Positions 8,813-18,085 of a stretch of DNA of 64,000 nt are shown here, one piece after another (positions within the stretch are counted from its first letter, which is position 1; each line of letters starts with the position of its first letter). The notes below the pieces were generated by a model, which saw only the letters and a program-made list of their open reading frames with translations, was not told the DNA's origin and ran no database searches. The stretch is from G963663315 sp965214205 (GTDB taxonomy: Bacteria > Pseudomonadota > Gammaproteobacteria > Arenicellales > Poriferihabitantaceae), in assembly GCA_965214205.1 (NCBI GenBank), contig OZ243941.1:1798001-1862000 (forward strand), written 5' to 3'. Made by a program: the position numbers and the translations under genes.

Positions 8813-11425
8813 ATGCCGAATACACTGATGACTGAAACCTCTTTCGCGAAGGAAACACTGCCGACAAATCTTGAAAAAGAGATGCGGCAATCCTACCTGG
8901 ACTACGCCATGAGCGTGATCGTCGGTCGGGCCTTGCCGGATATCCGGGATGGGTTGAAGCCGGTTCACCGCCGGGTGTTATATGCCATGTCGGTGTTAGG
9001 AAATGACTGGAACAAGGCGTACAAGAAATCCGCCAGAGTGGTCGGTGACGTAATCGGTAAATACCACCCGCATGGTGAGACCGCGGTATACGATACCATC
9101 GTCAGAATGGCCCAGAGTTTTTCTATGCGTTGCATGCTGGTGGACGGGCAGGGAAATTTCGGGTCTGTGGACGGGGATTCCCCCGCGGCGATGCGCTATA
9201 CCGAGATTCGTTTGTCCCGTATCGCTCATGAATTACTGGCCGACCTGGAAAAGGAAACGGTTGATTTTGGTCCGAACTATGACGAGAGCGAGACCCAGCC
9301 TCTGGTATTGCCGACCCGTGTCCCCAATCTGCTGGTGAACGGTTCCACCGGCATCGCTGTGGGCATGGCGACCAACGTTCCGCCACATAACCTGGGTGAA
9401 ACCATCGATGCCTGTTTCGCCTTAATGGAAAATCCGGACATTTCGATACCGCAGTTGATGGAGTATCTGCCCGGTCCGGATTTTCCCACCGCCGGAATCA
9501 TCAATGGGCATAACGGCATTCGTGAGGCTTATGAAACCGGACGCGGTCGGATTCAGGTTCGCGCCAGAGCTGAAATTGAAACGAATAACAGCGGGCGCGA
9601 ATCCATTGTAATTCATGAATTGCCGTATCAGGTCAACAAGGCTCGCATGATCGAGAAAATAGCCCGACTGGTCAAGAACCGGAATCTCGAGGGCATATCG
9701 GCGATTCGTGATGAATCCGACAAGTCGGGAATGCGTGTGGTGATTGAAATCAAGCGCGGTGAACAGGCTGACATCATCCTCAACAATCTGTACAAACAGA
9801 CCAATATGCAGACTGTGTTCGGGATCAACATCGTCGCGTTGAGTGACAATCAGCCCCGCGTTTTCAATCTGAAAGATGCCCTCAACGAGTTTATAAAACA
9901 CCGGCGTGAAGTGGTTACCCGGCGAACCGTTTTCGAGTTGGGCAGGGCGCGTGACCGGGCGCACATTCTGGAGGGTCTGGCGGTCGCGCTGGCTAACATC
10001 GACCCGGTTATCGCGATGATCAGGGCAGCCAAAACCTCCGCTGAGGCCAGGGAAGGGCTGTTGGGTCAACGCTGGGAGTCGGGGACGGTGGCCGCGATGC
10101 TGGCGCGTTCGGACTCCGGCCTTTCCCGCCCCCGGTCCTTGAGCGCGGAATATGGCCTGTCTGAATCCGGAGGTGAATCCGGTTATCGACTTTCACCGGA
10201 ACAGGCCCAGGCCATACTGGATCTGAGGTTGCACAGACTGACCGGCCTCGAGCGGGAGAAAATCCACCGGGAATATCAGAATATTGTCGAAGACATCCTG
10301 GCATTGATGGAAATCCTCAATGATCCGGACCGGCTGGTGGCGGTGATTCGCGGGGAGTTGCAGGAAATCCGGGATCGATACAATGATGACCGGCGCACTG
10401 AAATCATTGAGGGCATGATTGACCTTTCGAGGGAGGATCTGATTCCGGAAGAAGACATGGTGGTGACCATTTCCCATGAAGGTTATGCCAAATCCCAACC
10501 GCTATCGGATTATTCGGCCCAGAAACGGGGCGGCAAGGGGCGGGTGGCGACCCGAACCAAGGAAGAGGATTTCGTCAAGCAGATGTTTGTCGCCCATTCT
10601 CACGACATCATTTTATGTTTTTCCGATATGGGCAAGGTTTACTGGTTGCGGACGTTCGAGTTGACCCAGGCGGGGCGTCAGGCCAGAGGCAAACCGCTGG
10701 TTAACCTGCTGCCGCTCGACAGTGGTGAACAGGTTACGGCTATGTTGCCGATCAAGAAGTATGAAGAAGGCAGGAACCTGCTGATGGCGACATCGCTGGG
10801 TTATGTCAAAAAGTGTAAGTTGAGTGACTTTTCGAAGCCCAGGAGTTCGGGACTGCGGGCGGTCAGCCTGCAGGAAGACGACCATCTGGTTGGAGTGGCC
10901 GTGACCAATGGCAGCGAAGACATCCTGCTGGTAAGCGATGCCGGCAAAGCGATGCGGTTCTCTGAAAACGACGTTCGCGTGATGGGGCGAACGGCAAGAG
11001 GGGTGCGGGGCATTCGGATGAAACCGGGACAGCAGGTGATCGCGCTGATGGTATTGCCTGCCGCCGGGCAGAGGAGTGAAGAAAACAACGGCGCCGATGA
11101 ACCGACCATACTGACGGCTACTGAGAATGGTTATGGCAAACGGACACTGATCTCGGACTTCCCGCGCAAGGGCCGGGCCGGGCAGGGGGTGATCGCGATG
11201 AAGACATCGGATCGAAACGGCAAGGTGGTCAGCGCCCATATCGTGAGTGGGGCGGACGAGGTCATGTTGATTACCGATGGCGGCATTCTGATCAGGACCC
11301 GTGTCGGGGAAATTTCGACATTAGGCCGGAATGTCCAGGGTGTTCGTTTGATTTCATTGGGAAATGATGACCGTCTTGTCTGTGTCAGCAATATCGTTGA
11401 CCCGGACAATGGGGAGAGTGAATAA
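8813..11425 (+). CDS. gyrA: DNA gyrase subunit A
   Basis: Breakage-reunion subunit of gyrase, 870 aa. The catalytic tyrosine lies in AMRYTEIRLS near residue 129. The C-terminal wrapping domain carries the GyrA box QKRGGKG near residue 569, which separates it from ParC. In the quinolone region HPHGETAVYDT, the residue equivalent to E. coli Ser83 is Thr and Asp87 is kept; Thr83 is the natural state in some gammaproteobacteria and does not by itself imply resistance. A second in-frame ATG at 8828 is possible; neither start has a strong ribosome site. It leads the aromatic amino acid cluster. Confidence 0.97.
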   Translation: MPNTLMTETSFAKETLPTNLEKEMRQSYLDYAMSVIVGRALPDIRDGLKPVHRRVLYAMSVLGNDWNKAYKKSARVVGDVIGKYHPHGETAVYDTIVRMAQSFSMRCMLVDGQGNFGSVDGDSPAAMRYTEIRLSRIAHELLADLEKETVDFGPNYDESETQPLVLPTRVPNLLVNGSTGIAVGMATNVPPHNLGETIDACFALMENPDISIPQLMEYLPGPDFPTAGIINGHNGIREAYETGRGRIQVRARAEIETNNSGRESIVIHELPYQVNKARMIEKIARLVKNRNLEGISAIRDESDKSGMRVVIEIKRGEQADIILNNLYKQTNMQTVFGINIVALSDNQPRVFNLKDALNEFIKHRREVVTRRTVFELGRARDRAHILEGLAVALANIDPVIAMIRAAKTSAEAREGLLGQRWESGTVAAMLARSDSGLSRPRSLSAEYGLSESGGESGYRLSPEQAQAILDLRLHRLTGLEREKIHREYQNIVEDILALMEILNDPDRLVAVIRGELQEIRDRYNDDRRTEIIEGMIDLSREDLIPEEDMVVTISHEGYAKSQPLSDYSAQKRGGKGRVATRTKEEDFVKQMFVAHSHDIILCFSDMGKVYWLRTFELTQAGRQARGKPLVNLLPLDSGEQVTAMLPIKKYEEGRNLLMATSLGYVKKCKLSDFSKPRSSGLRAVSLQEDDHLVGVAVTNGSEDILLVSDAGKAMRFSENDVRVMGRTARGVRGIRMKPGQQVIALMVLPAAGQRSEENNGADEPTILTATENGYGKRTLISDFPRKGRAGQGVIAMKTSDRNGKVVSAHIVSGADEVMLITDGGILIRTRVGEISTLGRNVQGVRLISLGNDDRLVCVSNIVDPDNGESE

Positions 11426-11445
11426 CCGGATGATCGTAATTGGCC

Positions 11446-12561
11446 ATGAAAACTGATAAAGATCTGAAAGAGATTCGGGACCGGATTGACGCTATTGATG
11501 AGAGCATCCTGCGCCTGATCAATGATCGGCTAAGCGCTGCGAAAAGCATAGCGCAGATCAAGGGTGGCCTGGATGAGCCCACGGTGTATCGACCGGAAAG
11601 AGAGGCGCAGGTGCTGAGCCGATTGAAAAAGCTGAATTCGGGCCTGCTTGGGAACAGGGAACTGGAAAACCTGTTTCGAGAAATCATGTCAATCAGCCGT
11701 CATATCCAGGCGCCGTTGACCGTTTCGCTGCTCGGTCCTCCGGGTACTTACAGCGAAGCTGCGGCGAGACAGCATTTCGGCAGTGATATTGATATCGTGG
11801 ATTTCCCGATTATTGATGAAATTTTCAAAGCGACAGAAAACGGACAGACCGACTTTTCGGTGGTGCCGATCGAAAACTCCACGGAAGGCGGGGTTACCAG
11901 CGCCCTGGACCGGCTGATCACGACCTCCCTGACCATTTGTGGGGAGATCAACTTCAGAATCAATCATAATCTGATGAGCCGTGGAGACGATCCTTCCGCC
12001 ATCAAGACGATTTACGCGCATACCCAGTCTCTGGGACAGTGCAAACGCTGGATAGATACGCGCTATCCGACCGTGAAACGGGTTCCTGTCAGCAGCAATG
12101 CCGACGCGGCGGCGCGGGCATCCGCTGAAAGCGGCGGCGCGGCGATTGCCGGGGAAATGGCGGCGGTCCGTTATGGCCTGAACATCCTGTTTGAAAATAT
12201 AGAGGATGAGTCAGGCAATACCACCCGCTTCCTGATTCTGTCCAATCGCGCGACACCGCCGAGCGGGCATGATAAAACCAGTTTATTGTTGTCATGCCGC
12301 AGTCGACCGGGGGCGCTGGTTCACTTGTTGACCCCCTTGCTGGAAGAGGGTATCGACATGACCAGAATCGAATCACGGCCGTCCAGGATCAGTTTGTGGG
12401 ATTATGTTTTTTTCATTGATTTTCTCGGCCATGAGGAAGATGAGCGCGTTGCCAGGGCATTGAGCCGGATCAGAAGCGAGGCCGGCCTATACAAAAGTTT
12501 CGGTTCATATCCGGCGACCATTCAAGTTTCGAACTCCCGTATCGTCGGCGATTTTCCGTGA
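11446..12561 (+). CDS. pheA: Bifunctional chorismate mutase / prephenate dehydratase PheA
   Basis: Converts chorismate to prephenate and then to phenylpyruvate for phenylalanine synthesis. The 371 aa show an AroQ-type mutase helix bundle (about 5-90), a prephenate dehydratase domain (from about 92: SLLGPPGTYSEAAA, VPIENSTEGGVTSAL) and a C-terminal ACT regulatory domain (about 285-365: LLSCRSRPGALVHLLTPL, with ESRPSR for phenylalanine feedback). ATG 11446 is preferred over a TTG two codons upstream. It overlaps tyrA by four bases (GTGA). serC before it and hisC after it, common in this cluster elsewhere, are missing. Confidence 0.95.
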   Translation: MKTDKDLKEIRDRIDAIDESILRLINDRLSAAKSIAQIKGGLDEPTVYRPEREAQVLSRLKKLNSGLLGNRELENLFREIMSISRHIQAPLTVSLLGPPGTYSEAAARQHFGSDIDIVDFPIIDEIFKATENGQTDFSVVPIENSTEGGVTSALDRLITTSLTICGEINFRINHNLMSRGDDPSAIKTIYAHTQSLGQCKRWIDTRYPTVKRVPVSSNADAAARASAESGGAAIAGEMAAVRYGLNILFENIEDESGNTTRFLILSNRATPPSGHDKTSLLLSCRSRPGALVHLLTPLLEEGIDMTRIESRPSRISLWDYVFFIDFLGHEEDERVARALSRIRSEAGLYKSFGSYPATIQVSNSRIVGDFP

Positions 12562-13451
12562 AAGATTCCGTTCCGCTGAAGATCCCGAGCGTCGCTGTTT
12601 TCGGCGTTGGCCTGATTGGCGGATCGCTGGCAAAGTCATTGAAGAAATCCGGAGTGGCGGATCATATCATTGGTGTTGGCCGCTCCATGGTGAATCTGCA
12701 AAAGGCGAAGGAAACCGGCGCGATTGACGAAATACAGGCCGATCCGGTTCAGGCTGCCAGGGATGCGGACCTGATCGTGCTGGCGACGCCGGTCAATACC
12801 ATCACTGAACTGATCCGCGCTATCGCCCCGGCTATGTCGGAGGAAAAGATTTTGACGGATGTGGGCAGCGTCAAATATGGCATTGTCCGGTCCGCCAGAC
12901 AGACACTGGATCGTCATATCGGTCAGTTTGTGCCGGGTCATCCGGTTACCGGCAAGGAGAAAACAGGGATTGACGCCGCTTCCGAAGATCTGTTTGAGAA
13001 CCACAAGGTGATACTGACGCCATTGCCGGAAACCAGGTCCGATGCGGTTGACCGGGTACGGATAATGTGGGAATCAGCGGGCGCTCAGGTGAAAAACATG
13101 TCGGTGAAAGATCATGACCGGGTGTTGTCCGTGACCAGCCATCTCCCGCACATACTGGCTTATGTGATGATGGACTTTCTTTCCAGGTCGCCGGACCGGC
13201 GCAGTTGTTATGAAATGACGGCGGGCGGTTTTTATGATTTCACCCGGACTGCTTCAAGCGACCCGGAAATGTGGCGCGATATATCGTTGATGAACAGCGA
13301 ATGCCTGATCGGACATATTCAGGAATATCAGGAAAAGCTGGAAGAGGTTGTCTGCATGCTCCGGAATATGGATGGAAAGGGGATAGAAGACCTGTTCGCT
13401 TCCGCCAAACAGGCCAGAAATCTGGTCTCAGAGAGACGCAAGCAGTCCTGA
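12558..13451 (+). CDS. tyrA: Prephenate dehydrogenase
   Basis: NAD(P)-dependent oxidation of prephenate toward tyrosine. The 297-aa protein opens with a Rossmann motif (VAVFGVGLIGGSLA) and keeps the active-site stretch VPGHPVTGKEKTG and SVTSHLPHI. There is no fused chorismate mutase and no C-terminal ACT domain, so this is the short monofunctional form. It starts at a GTG overlapping the pheA stop, which suggests translational coupling. aroA follows 31 bases later. Confidence 0.93.
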   Translation: MKDSVPLKIPSVAVFGVGLIGGSLAKSLKKSGVADHIIGVGRSMVNLQKAKETGAIDEIQADPVQAARDADLIVLATPVNTITELIRAIAPAMSEEKILTDVGSVKYGIVRSARQTLDRHIGQFVPGHPVTGKEKTGIDAASEDLFENHKVILTPLPETRSDAVDRVRIMWESAGAQVKNMSVKDHDRVLSVTSHLPHILAYVMMDFLSRSPDRRSCYEMTAGGFYDFTRTASSDPEMWRDISLMNSECLIGHIQEYQEKLEEVVCMLRNMDGKGIEDLFASAKQARNLVSERRKQS

Positions 13452-13482
13452 TATTGCCAGAGAACTGTTTAAGCCGATACTG

Positions 13483-14796
13483 ATGAAATTCCGGATTTCT
13501 CCAACCTCCACCCTGCAGGGCGGGATTCAGGCGGCGGCGGATAAATCCATTTCCCATCGCTCGGTCATTCTCGGCGCCATTGCCAATGGCGTCACAACGG
13601 TGCGGGATATTCTGGAAGGTGAAGATGTATTGGCGACCATCAGCGCGTTCCGGAAAATGGGTGTATCCATTACCCGTGACAGCCCGGACCCGGCAGACCG
13701 GAGCTATGTCATCGAAGGAGTCGGACTGCATGGCCTGGAAAAACCCGGTGAGGCGCTGGATATGGGGAATTCAGGCACCGCGTTTCGATTGCTGGGCGGT
13801 CTGCTGGCCGCGCAGCCGTGGACCTGTGTACTGACCGGTGACGAGTATTTACGCAATCGCCCGATGGGCCGGATTATCACGCCGTTGACCCGGATGGGCG
13901 CTCGGATTGAGTCTGATGAGGGCAGGCCACCGCTGACAATCAGTCCGGCGTCGGGGCTGCATGCGATAACATACACGCCGCCGATGGCCTCGGCGCAAGT
14001 GAAGTCCGCTATTCTGCTCGCCGGGTTATACGCGGACGGGCAGACCATGGTGATTGAAAGCGTCCGGACCCGCGACCATACCGAAAGAATGCTGCGGGGG
14101 TTCGGTTACCCGATTCAGTCTGGCGGCAATACAATCACCCTGCAGGGCGGTGGGCAATTACAGGGCAGCGCGGTCAGTGTCCCCGCGGACCTTTCCTCCG
14201 CCGCGTTTTTTATCCTGGCGGGATTGATTACAGTCGATAGCGAGCTGCTTTTGCAGAATACCGGAATCAATCCGAGCAGGAGCGGGGTACTGAAAATCCT
14301 GACCAGAATGGGCGGACGGATTGAACTGGAGAATCAGCGTGAAATCAGCGGGGAGCCGGTGGCGGATATCCGCGTGAAGAGCTCCAACCTGGAGGGCGTG
14401 GAAATCGGGGGAGACGATATTGCGCTGTCAATCGACGAAATCCCGGTCATCGCGGTCGCCGCGGCCTGCGCCGGGAGTGGAAGCAAAACCAGGATTTCGG
14501 ACGCTGAAGAGCTGCGGGTCAAGGAAAGCGACCGCATTCACAGTGTGGTCCGGGGGTTGTCGGCATTAGGCGTCGAAGTCATTGAGCATCCTGACGGGAT
14601 GACGATAACAGGCGGGGAATTACAGGGTGGGGAAGTGGACAGTTTTGGAGACCACCGCATCGCAATGGCTTTTGCCATCGCTGGAACCGTGGCGAAAGAA
14701 CCGGTGGTCGTTTCAAACTGCGAGAATGTCGCGACCTCTTTCCCGGATTTTTATCAGACCGCCCGACAAACCGGAGTGAATATTGCCATCCTCTGA
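13483..14796 (+). CDS. aroA: 3-phosphoshikimate 1-carboxyvinyltransferase (EPSP synthase)
   Basis: Sixth step of the shikimate pathway, joining PEP to shikimate-3-phosphate. The 437 aa show the two-domain repeat fold with signatures DKSISHRSVILGAIA, NSGTAFRLLGG (phosphate and PEP contact), RNRPMGRIITPL and DHRIAMAFAIAG. DKSISHR and NSGTAFR resemble the glyphosate-tolerant class II type more than E. coli's GNAGTAMR; this is a motif reading only. It overlaps the likely cmk start by 14 bases. Confidence 0.95.
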   Translation: MKFRISPTSTLQGGIQAAADKSISHRSVILGAIANGVTTVRDILEGEDVLATISAFRKMGVSITRDSPDPADRSYVIEGVGLHGLEKPGEALDMGNSGTAFRLLGGLLAAQPWTCVLTGDEYLRNRPMGRIITPLTRMGARIESDEGRPPLTISPASGLHAITYTPPMASAQVKSAILLAGLYADGQTMVIESVRTRDHTERMLRGFGYPIQSGGNTITLQGGGQLQGSAVSVPADLSSAAFFILAGLITVDSELLLQNTGINPSRSGVLKILTRMGGRIELENQREISGEPVADIRVKSSNLEGVEIGGDDIALSIDEIPVIAVAAACAGSGSKTRISDAEELRVKESDRIHSVVRGLSALGVEVIEHPDGMTITGGELQGGEVDSFGDHRIAMAFAIAGTVAKEPVVVSNCENVATSFPDFYQTARQTGVNIAIL

Positions 14797-15472
14797 ACGC
14801 TCCATTCCGGTCCACGTGATCGCCATTGATGGTCCGAGCGGTTCGGGCAAGGGTACGGTTTCACTGGCTATCGCCAGTCAGCTTGGCTACCATTATCTGG
14901 AAAGCGGCGCTGTTTATCGCGCGATAGGCCACTTGGCGTACAAGAACCGGGTAGGTATCGAACAGGTGTCCCGTCTGGTTGAGCTTGCGAAAAACCTGGA
15001 AATTGAATTCAGGGATGGCGCTGTCCAGATTGATGGCGAGGAAGTGGACGATGTGATCCGGACCGAAGAGGCGGGCCGGCGCGCTTCCCTGGTCGCGGCT
15101 GTCCCGGAAGTCCGGGAAACGCTGTTGATCTGGCAAAGAAGCCAGGCGCGGGCTCCGGGGCTGGTTGCGGATGGAAGGGATATGGGAACGGTGGTATTTC
15201 CTCAGGCAACCCGCAAATTCTATATTACGGCCAGCGCTGAAGTGAGAGCGCAAAGACGTTTTGATCAGTTGAAAGGCAAAGGTTTTGATGTTAATATTCA
15301 ACGGTTAATCAAAGATATTTCGGAGCGGGACGCGCGCGACGCAACCCGTACCATATCTCCATTGAGACCGGCAGAGGATGCTGTGCTGGTGGATACGACT
15401 GATCTGAAGATACACGAGGTGGTATCCAGGGTCATTGAGGGTGTTGGCAACCTGATGCCCGAAAGACTGTGA
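14783..15472 (+). CDS. cmk: Cytidylate kinase
   Basis: Phosphorylates CMP and dCMP. The 229 aa contain P-loop GPSGSGKGT (17-25) and the family's DGRDMGTVVFP and RDARDATR motifs. TTG 14783 is chosen because GGAG lies at 14772-14775 with correct spacing, inside the aroA end. The alternative GTG at 14816 would begin right at the first beta strand. The aroA-cmk-rpsA order is conserved across gammaproteobacteria. Confidence 0.94.
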   Translation: MPSSERSIPVHVIAIDGPSGSGKGTVSLAIASQLGYHYLESGAVYRAIGHLAYKNRVGIEQVSRLVELAKNLEIEFRDGAVQIDGEEVDDVIRTEEAGRRASLVAAVPEVRETLLIWQRSQARAPGLVADGRDMGTVVFPQATRKFYITASAEVRAQRRFDQLKGKGFDVNIQRLIKDISERDARDATRTISPLRPAEDAVLVDTTDLKIHEVVSRVIEGVGNLMPERL

Positions 15473-15703
15473 ATTCTCCTTATGTCGGGTGACCCTTCAC
15501 AGTCTGACATTGTTGTAAACCGTGAATAATCCGGGCCTCTCGGCTTATTTGAATATTAACTTTATCAAAATTATCTGAAGGCTCCGCTATTTTCCGGCTC
15601 TTTCGACCAATTCCAAGTCGAGCGCTATACCTGCCCGGGCTGCCTCGTCGTGGCCGGGGTAAATGGAAAGAAACGGGCACAGGACTCAATTTATCAATTT
15701 ATT
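15473..15703 (+). promoter_or_regulatory. rpsA leader region
   Basis: A 231-base stretch without a gene between cmk and rpsA. The ribosomal protein S1 start has no clear Shine-Dalgarno sequence, as is known for E. coli rpsA, whose structured leader mediates S1 autoregulation. The AT-rich part at about 15545-15575 could hold a promoter, but no convincing pair of hexamers is visible. Function is inferred from position only. Confidence 0.4.
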
Positions 15704-17380
15704 ATGACTGAAAACTTTGCGGCCATGCTGGAAGAAAGCATGGCCAATGTTGTTATGAACCCCGGAGAACTGATTATCGGGGATGTGGTCGAAGCAAATA
15801 ACGATTATGTGATTGTCAGCGCCGGATTAAAGTCCGACGCGAAAATCAAGGCGTCGGAATTCAGGAACTCGGCTGGTGAAATAACGGTAAAAATCGGGGA
15901 TCAGGTCGAGGTTGCCCTGGAATCCGTGGAGGACGGAACCGGAAACACCAGAATGTCGCGTGAAAAAGCGATGCGTACCAGAGCCTGGTCCGGGCTTGCC
16001 AAGGCGTATGAGAATGGTGAAGTGGTCACGGGTACGATTACCGAGAAAGTCAAAGGTGGATTTACAGCGGATGTCGAGGGGCTGCGCGCATTCCTGCCCG
16101 GTTCCCTGGTTGACGTCAGGCAGGTCAAGGATGCGGACTACATGAGGGGCAAGGAACTGGATTTCAAGATTATCAAGCTGGATCAGCCCCGTAACAATAT
16201 TGTCGTATCCCGGCGCGCCATCGTGGAAAACGAATTGAATGAGGAAAGAGCGAAATTGCTCGATACCCTGGAAGAGGGACAGATAATCAAGGGCGTTGTG
16301 AAAAACCTGACCGATTACGGCGCGTTCGTCAATCTCGGCGGACTGGATGGGTTACTGCATATCACGGACCTGGCCTGGAAGCGGGTGAAGCATCCTTCAG
16401 AGGTATTGTCGGTTGGCGATGAGATTGAAACCAGGGTGCTCAACTTCGACAAGGAGCAAAGCCGGGTCTCGCTTGGACTCAAGCAATTGGGCGAAGACCC
16501 CTGGCTGGGGCTGGTGCGCCGCTATCCGGTGAGTACCCGTATATTCGGCAGGGTGACCAATCTGACCGACTATGGCGCTTTTGTCGAGCTCGAGGAAGGC
16601 GTGGAAGGTCTGGTGCATTTGTCCGAAATGGATTGGACGAACAAGAATATTCATCCCGGCAAGGTCTGTCATGTAGGCGATGAATGCGAAGTGATGATTC
16701 TGGACATTGATCCGGGGCGCCGCCGTATATCGCTTGGAATGAAGCAGTGTGTCGCCAATCCCTGGCAGGAGTTTGCGGCAACCTACCGGAAGGGGGACTC
16801 TCTGGTCGGAAGTATCCGTTCGATTACCGACTTCGGTATATTCATCGGCGTCGAAGGGGGGATTGACGGTCTGGTCCATCTTTCCGACCTGTCCTGGGAC
16901 GAACCCGGTGAGGAAGTGGTTACCCGGTACAAGAAAGGGGACGAACTGACCGTTGTCGTGCTGGCGGTGGACGCGGAACGCGAACGAATCTCCCTGGGGT
17001 TGAAACAGGCGACCGAAGATCCGTTTTCCGCCTTTGTCAACGCGAACGGGAAAGGCAGCACGGTTACAGGTACAGTTCGGGAAGTCACGATGAAAGGAGC
17101 CGTAATTGAACTGTCTGCCAGCGTGAATGGTTATCTCAGGGCTTCTGAAATATCGCGTGATCGTGTCGAAGACGCGCGCACGGTATTGAAAGAAGGAGAA
17201 CAAATCGAGGCCAAGATTACCAGTATCGAAAGGAAAGACCGTAAACTTTCCCTGTCCATCAAGGCGCGCGAACTGGAGCTGGAAGATGAGGTGACACAGG
17301 AATATTCGAGAGGTTCGAATGTCATCGGCGCCACCCTTGGCGACAAACTGAAAGAACAGCTTGGCAAGCGCTCCCTGTAG
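15704..17380 (+). CDS. rpsA: 30S ribosomal protein S1
   Basis: RNA-binding protein that brings structured mRNAs to the 30S subunit. 558 aa, nearly the E. coli length of 557. Six S1 OB-fold repeats are visible; the conserved DYGAFV / DFGIFI strand appears in repeats 3 to 5 (for example LTDYGAFVNLGGLDGLLHI and LTDYGAFVELEEGVEGLVHL). The N-terminus MTENFAAMLEES matches the family, so ATG 15704 is chosen over an in-frame ATG at 15650. ihfB follows 21 bases later, as in E. coli. Confidence 0.97.
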   Translation: MTENFAAMLEESMANVVMNPGELIIGDVVEANNDYVIVSAGLKSDAKIKASEFRNSAGEITVKIGDQVEVALESVEDGTGNTRMSREKAMRTRAWSGLAKAYENGEVVTGTITEKVKGGFTADVEGLRAFLPGSLVDVRQVKDADYMRGKELDFKIIKLDQPRNNIVVSRRAIVENELNEERAKLLDTLEEGQIIKGVVKNLTDYGAFVNLGGLDGLLHITDLAWKRVKHPSEVLSVGDEIETRVLNFDKEQSRVSLGLKQLGEDPWLGLVRRYPVSTRIFGRVTNLTDYGAFVELEEGVEGLVHLSEMDWTNKNIHPGKVCHVGDECEVMILDIDPGRRRISLGMKQCVANPWQEFAATYRKGDSLVGSIRSITDFGIFIGVEGGIDGLVHLSDLSWDEPGEEVVTRYKKGDELTVVVLAVDAERERISLGLKQATEDPFSAFVNANGKGSTVTGTVREVTMKGAVIELSASVNGYLRASEISRDRVEDARTVLKEGEQIEAKITSIERKDRKLSLSIKARELELEDEVTQEYSRGSNVIGATLGDKLKEQLGKRSL

Positions 17381-17401
17381 AAATTCATCCTTATTTTACC
17401 T

Positions 17402-17749
17402 ATGTCTGCCGATTTCCGAAAAGCCCTCGAGCGGTCAGCCTTGACCAAGTCGCAGTTGATTGCGCGCCTCACCGATGAGCATCGTCAATTGTCTGAAATT
17501 GACGTTGAACTGGCGGTGAACCATATTCTCAAGCGAATGGCCTCGGCTCTGGCCAATGGCGAGCGGATCGAGATTCGCGGATTTGGCAGTATGACCCTGC
17601 ACTACAGGCCGCCGCGAGTGGGGAGGAATCCCAAAACCGGAAACAAGGTCCAGATTCCGGGAAAATACGTGCCGCATTTCAAGCCCGGCCTTGGTCTGCG
17701 AAAACAGGTGAATAAAAAACAGGTCAACGAGGGGGATGCTGACGACTAA
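17402..17749 (+). CDS. ihfB: Integration host factor subunit beta
   Basis: DNA-bending nucleoid protein that pairs with IHF alpha (encoded at 46.6 kb). HU/IHF fold with IEIRGFGSM and the DNA-intercalating arm around RPPRVGRNPKTG. From ATG 17402 the protein is 115 aa with 13 residues in front of the usual start. The usual N-terminus (MTKSxLIxRL) would be produced by TTG 17441, which has GAGCGG upstream, so the true start is uncertain. The tail after the core (KKQVNEGDADD) is charged. The end overlaps a GGGGGATG that precedes lapA. Confidence 0.94.
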   Translation: MSADFRKALERSALTKSQLIARLTDEHRQLSEIDVELAVNHILKRMASALANGERIEIRGFGSMTLHYRPPRVGRNPKTGNKVQIPGKYVPHFKPGLGLRKQVNKKQVNEGDADD

Positions 17750-17750
17750 C

Positions 17751-17993
17751 ATGATGAAAGTTGTTTATGCCGTTGTTATTACTCTTGTCCTTTTTGTCGG
17801 ATTTACTTTCACCTATATGAATAGTCAGACTGTTGAGATACAATATCTCTCGTTTCATAAAGAAACCAGTCTGTCTGCCTTGCTGCTTTTTACACTGGTT
17901 ACGGGCGTGGTTATCGGATATGTCATCAGTGTCGTGTCTTCCCTGAAATCCAGACGCAAAACCAAACGCGGGGCATCGGAACCTGGGCTTTAG
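17751..17993 (+). CDS. lapA: Lipopolysaccharide assembly protein LapA (DUF1049)
   Basis: Small inner-membrane protein, 80 aa from ATG 17751. Two transmembrane segments are visible (about 3-20 and 42-62), followed by a basic cytoplasmic tail (SLKSRRKTKRG). The NSQTVEIQYL stretch between helices fits the family. With LapB it helps control LPS synthesis by promoting FtsH-dependent LpxC turnover. An in-frame ATG at 17736 sits directly on its own G-run and is less likely; ATG 17754 is also possible. Confidence 0.88.
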   Translation: MMKVVYAVVITLVLFVGFTFTYMNSQTVEIQYLSFHKETSLSALLLFTLVTGVVIGYVISVVSSLKSRRKTKRGASEPGL

Positions 17994-18085
17994 TTGAAAG
18001 GCCGGATACTTCCGCCAGATACTTCCAGGTGGGCAGTCTCGTTGTCAGGCATAGTCAAACCAGAACCCTGAATTAATTATCGGTT

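Noticed and set aside
8813..11425. ParC instead of GyrA
   Set aside because: The C-terminal domain contains the GyrA box QKRGGKG, which ParC lacks in intact form.
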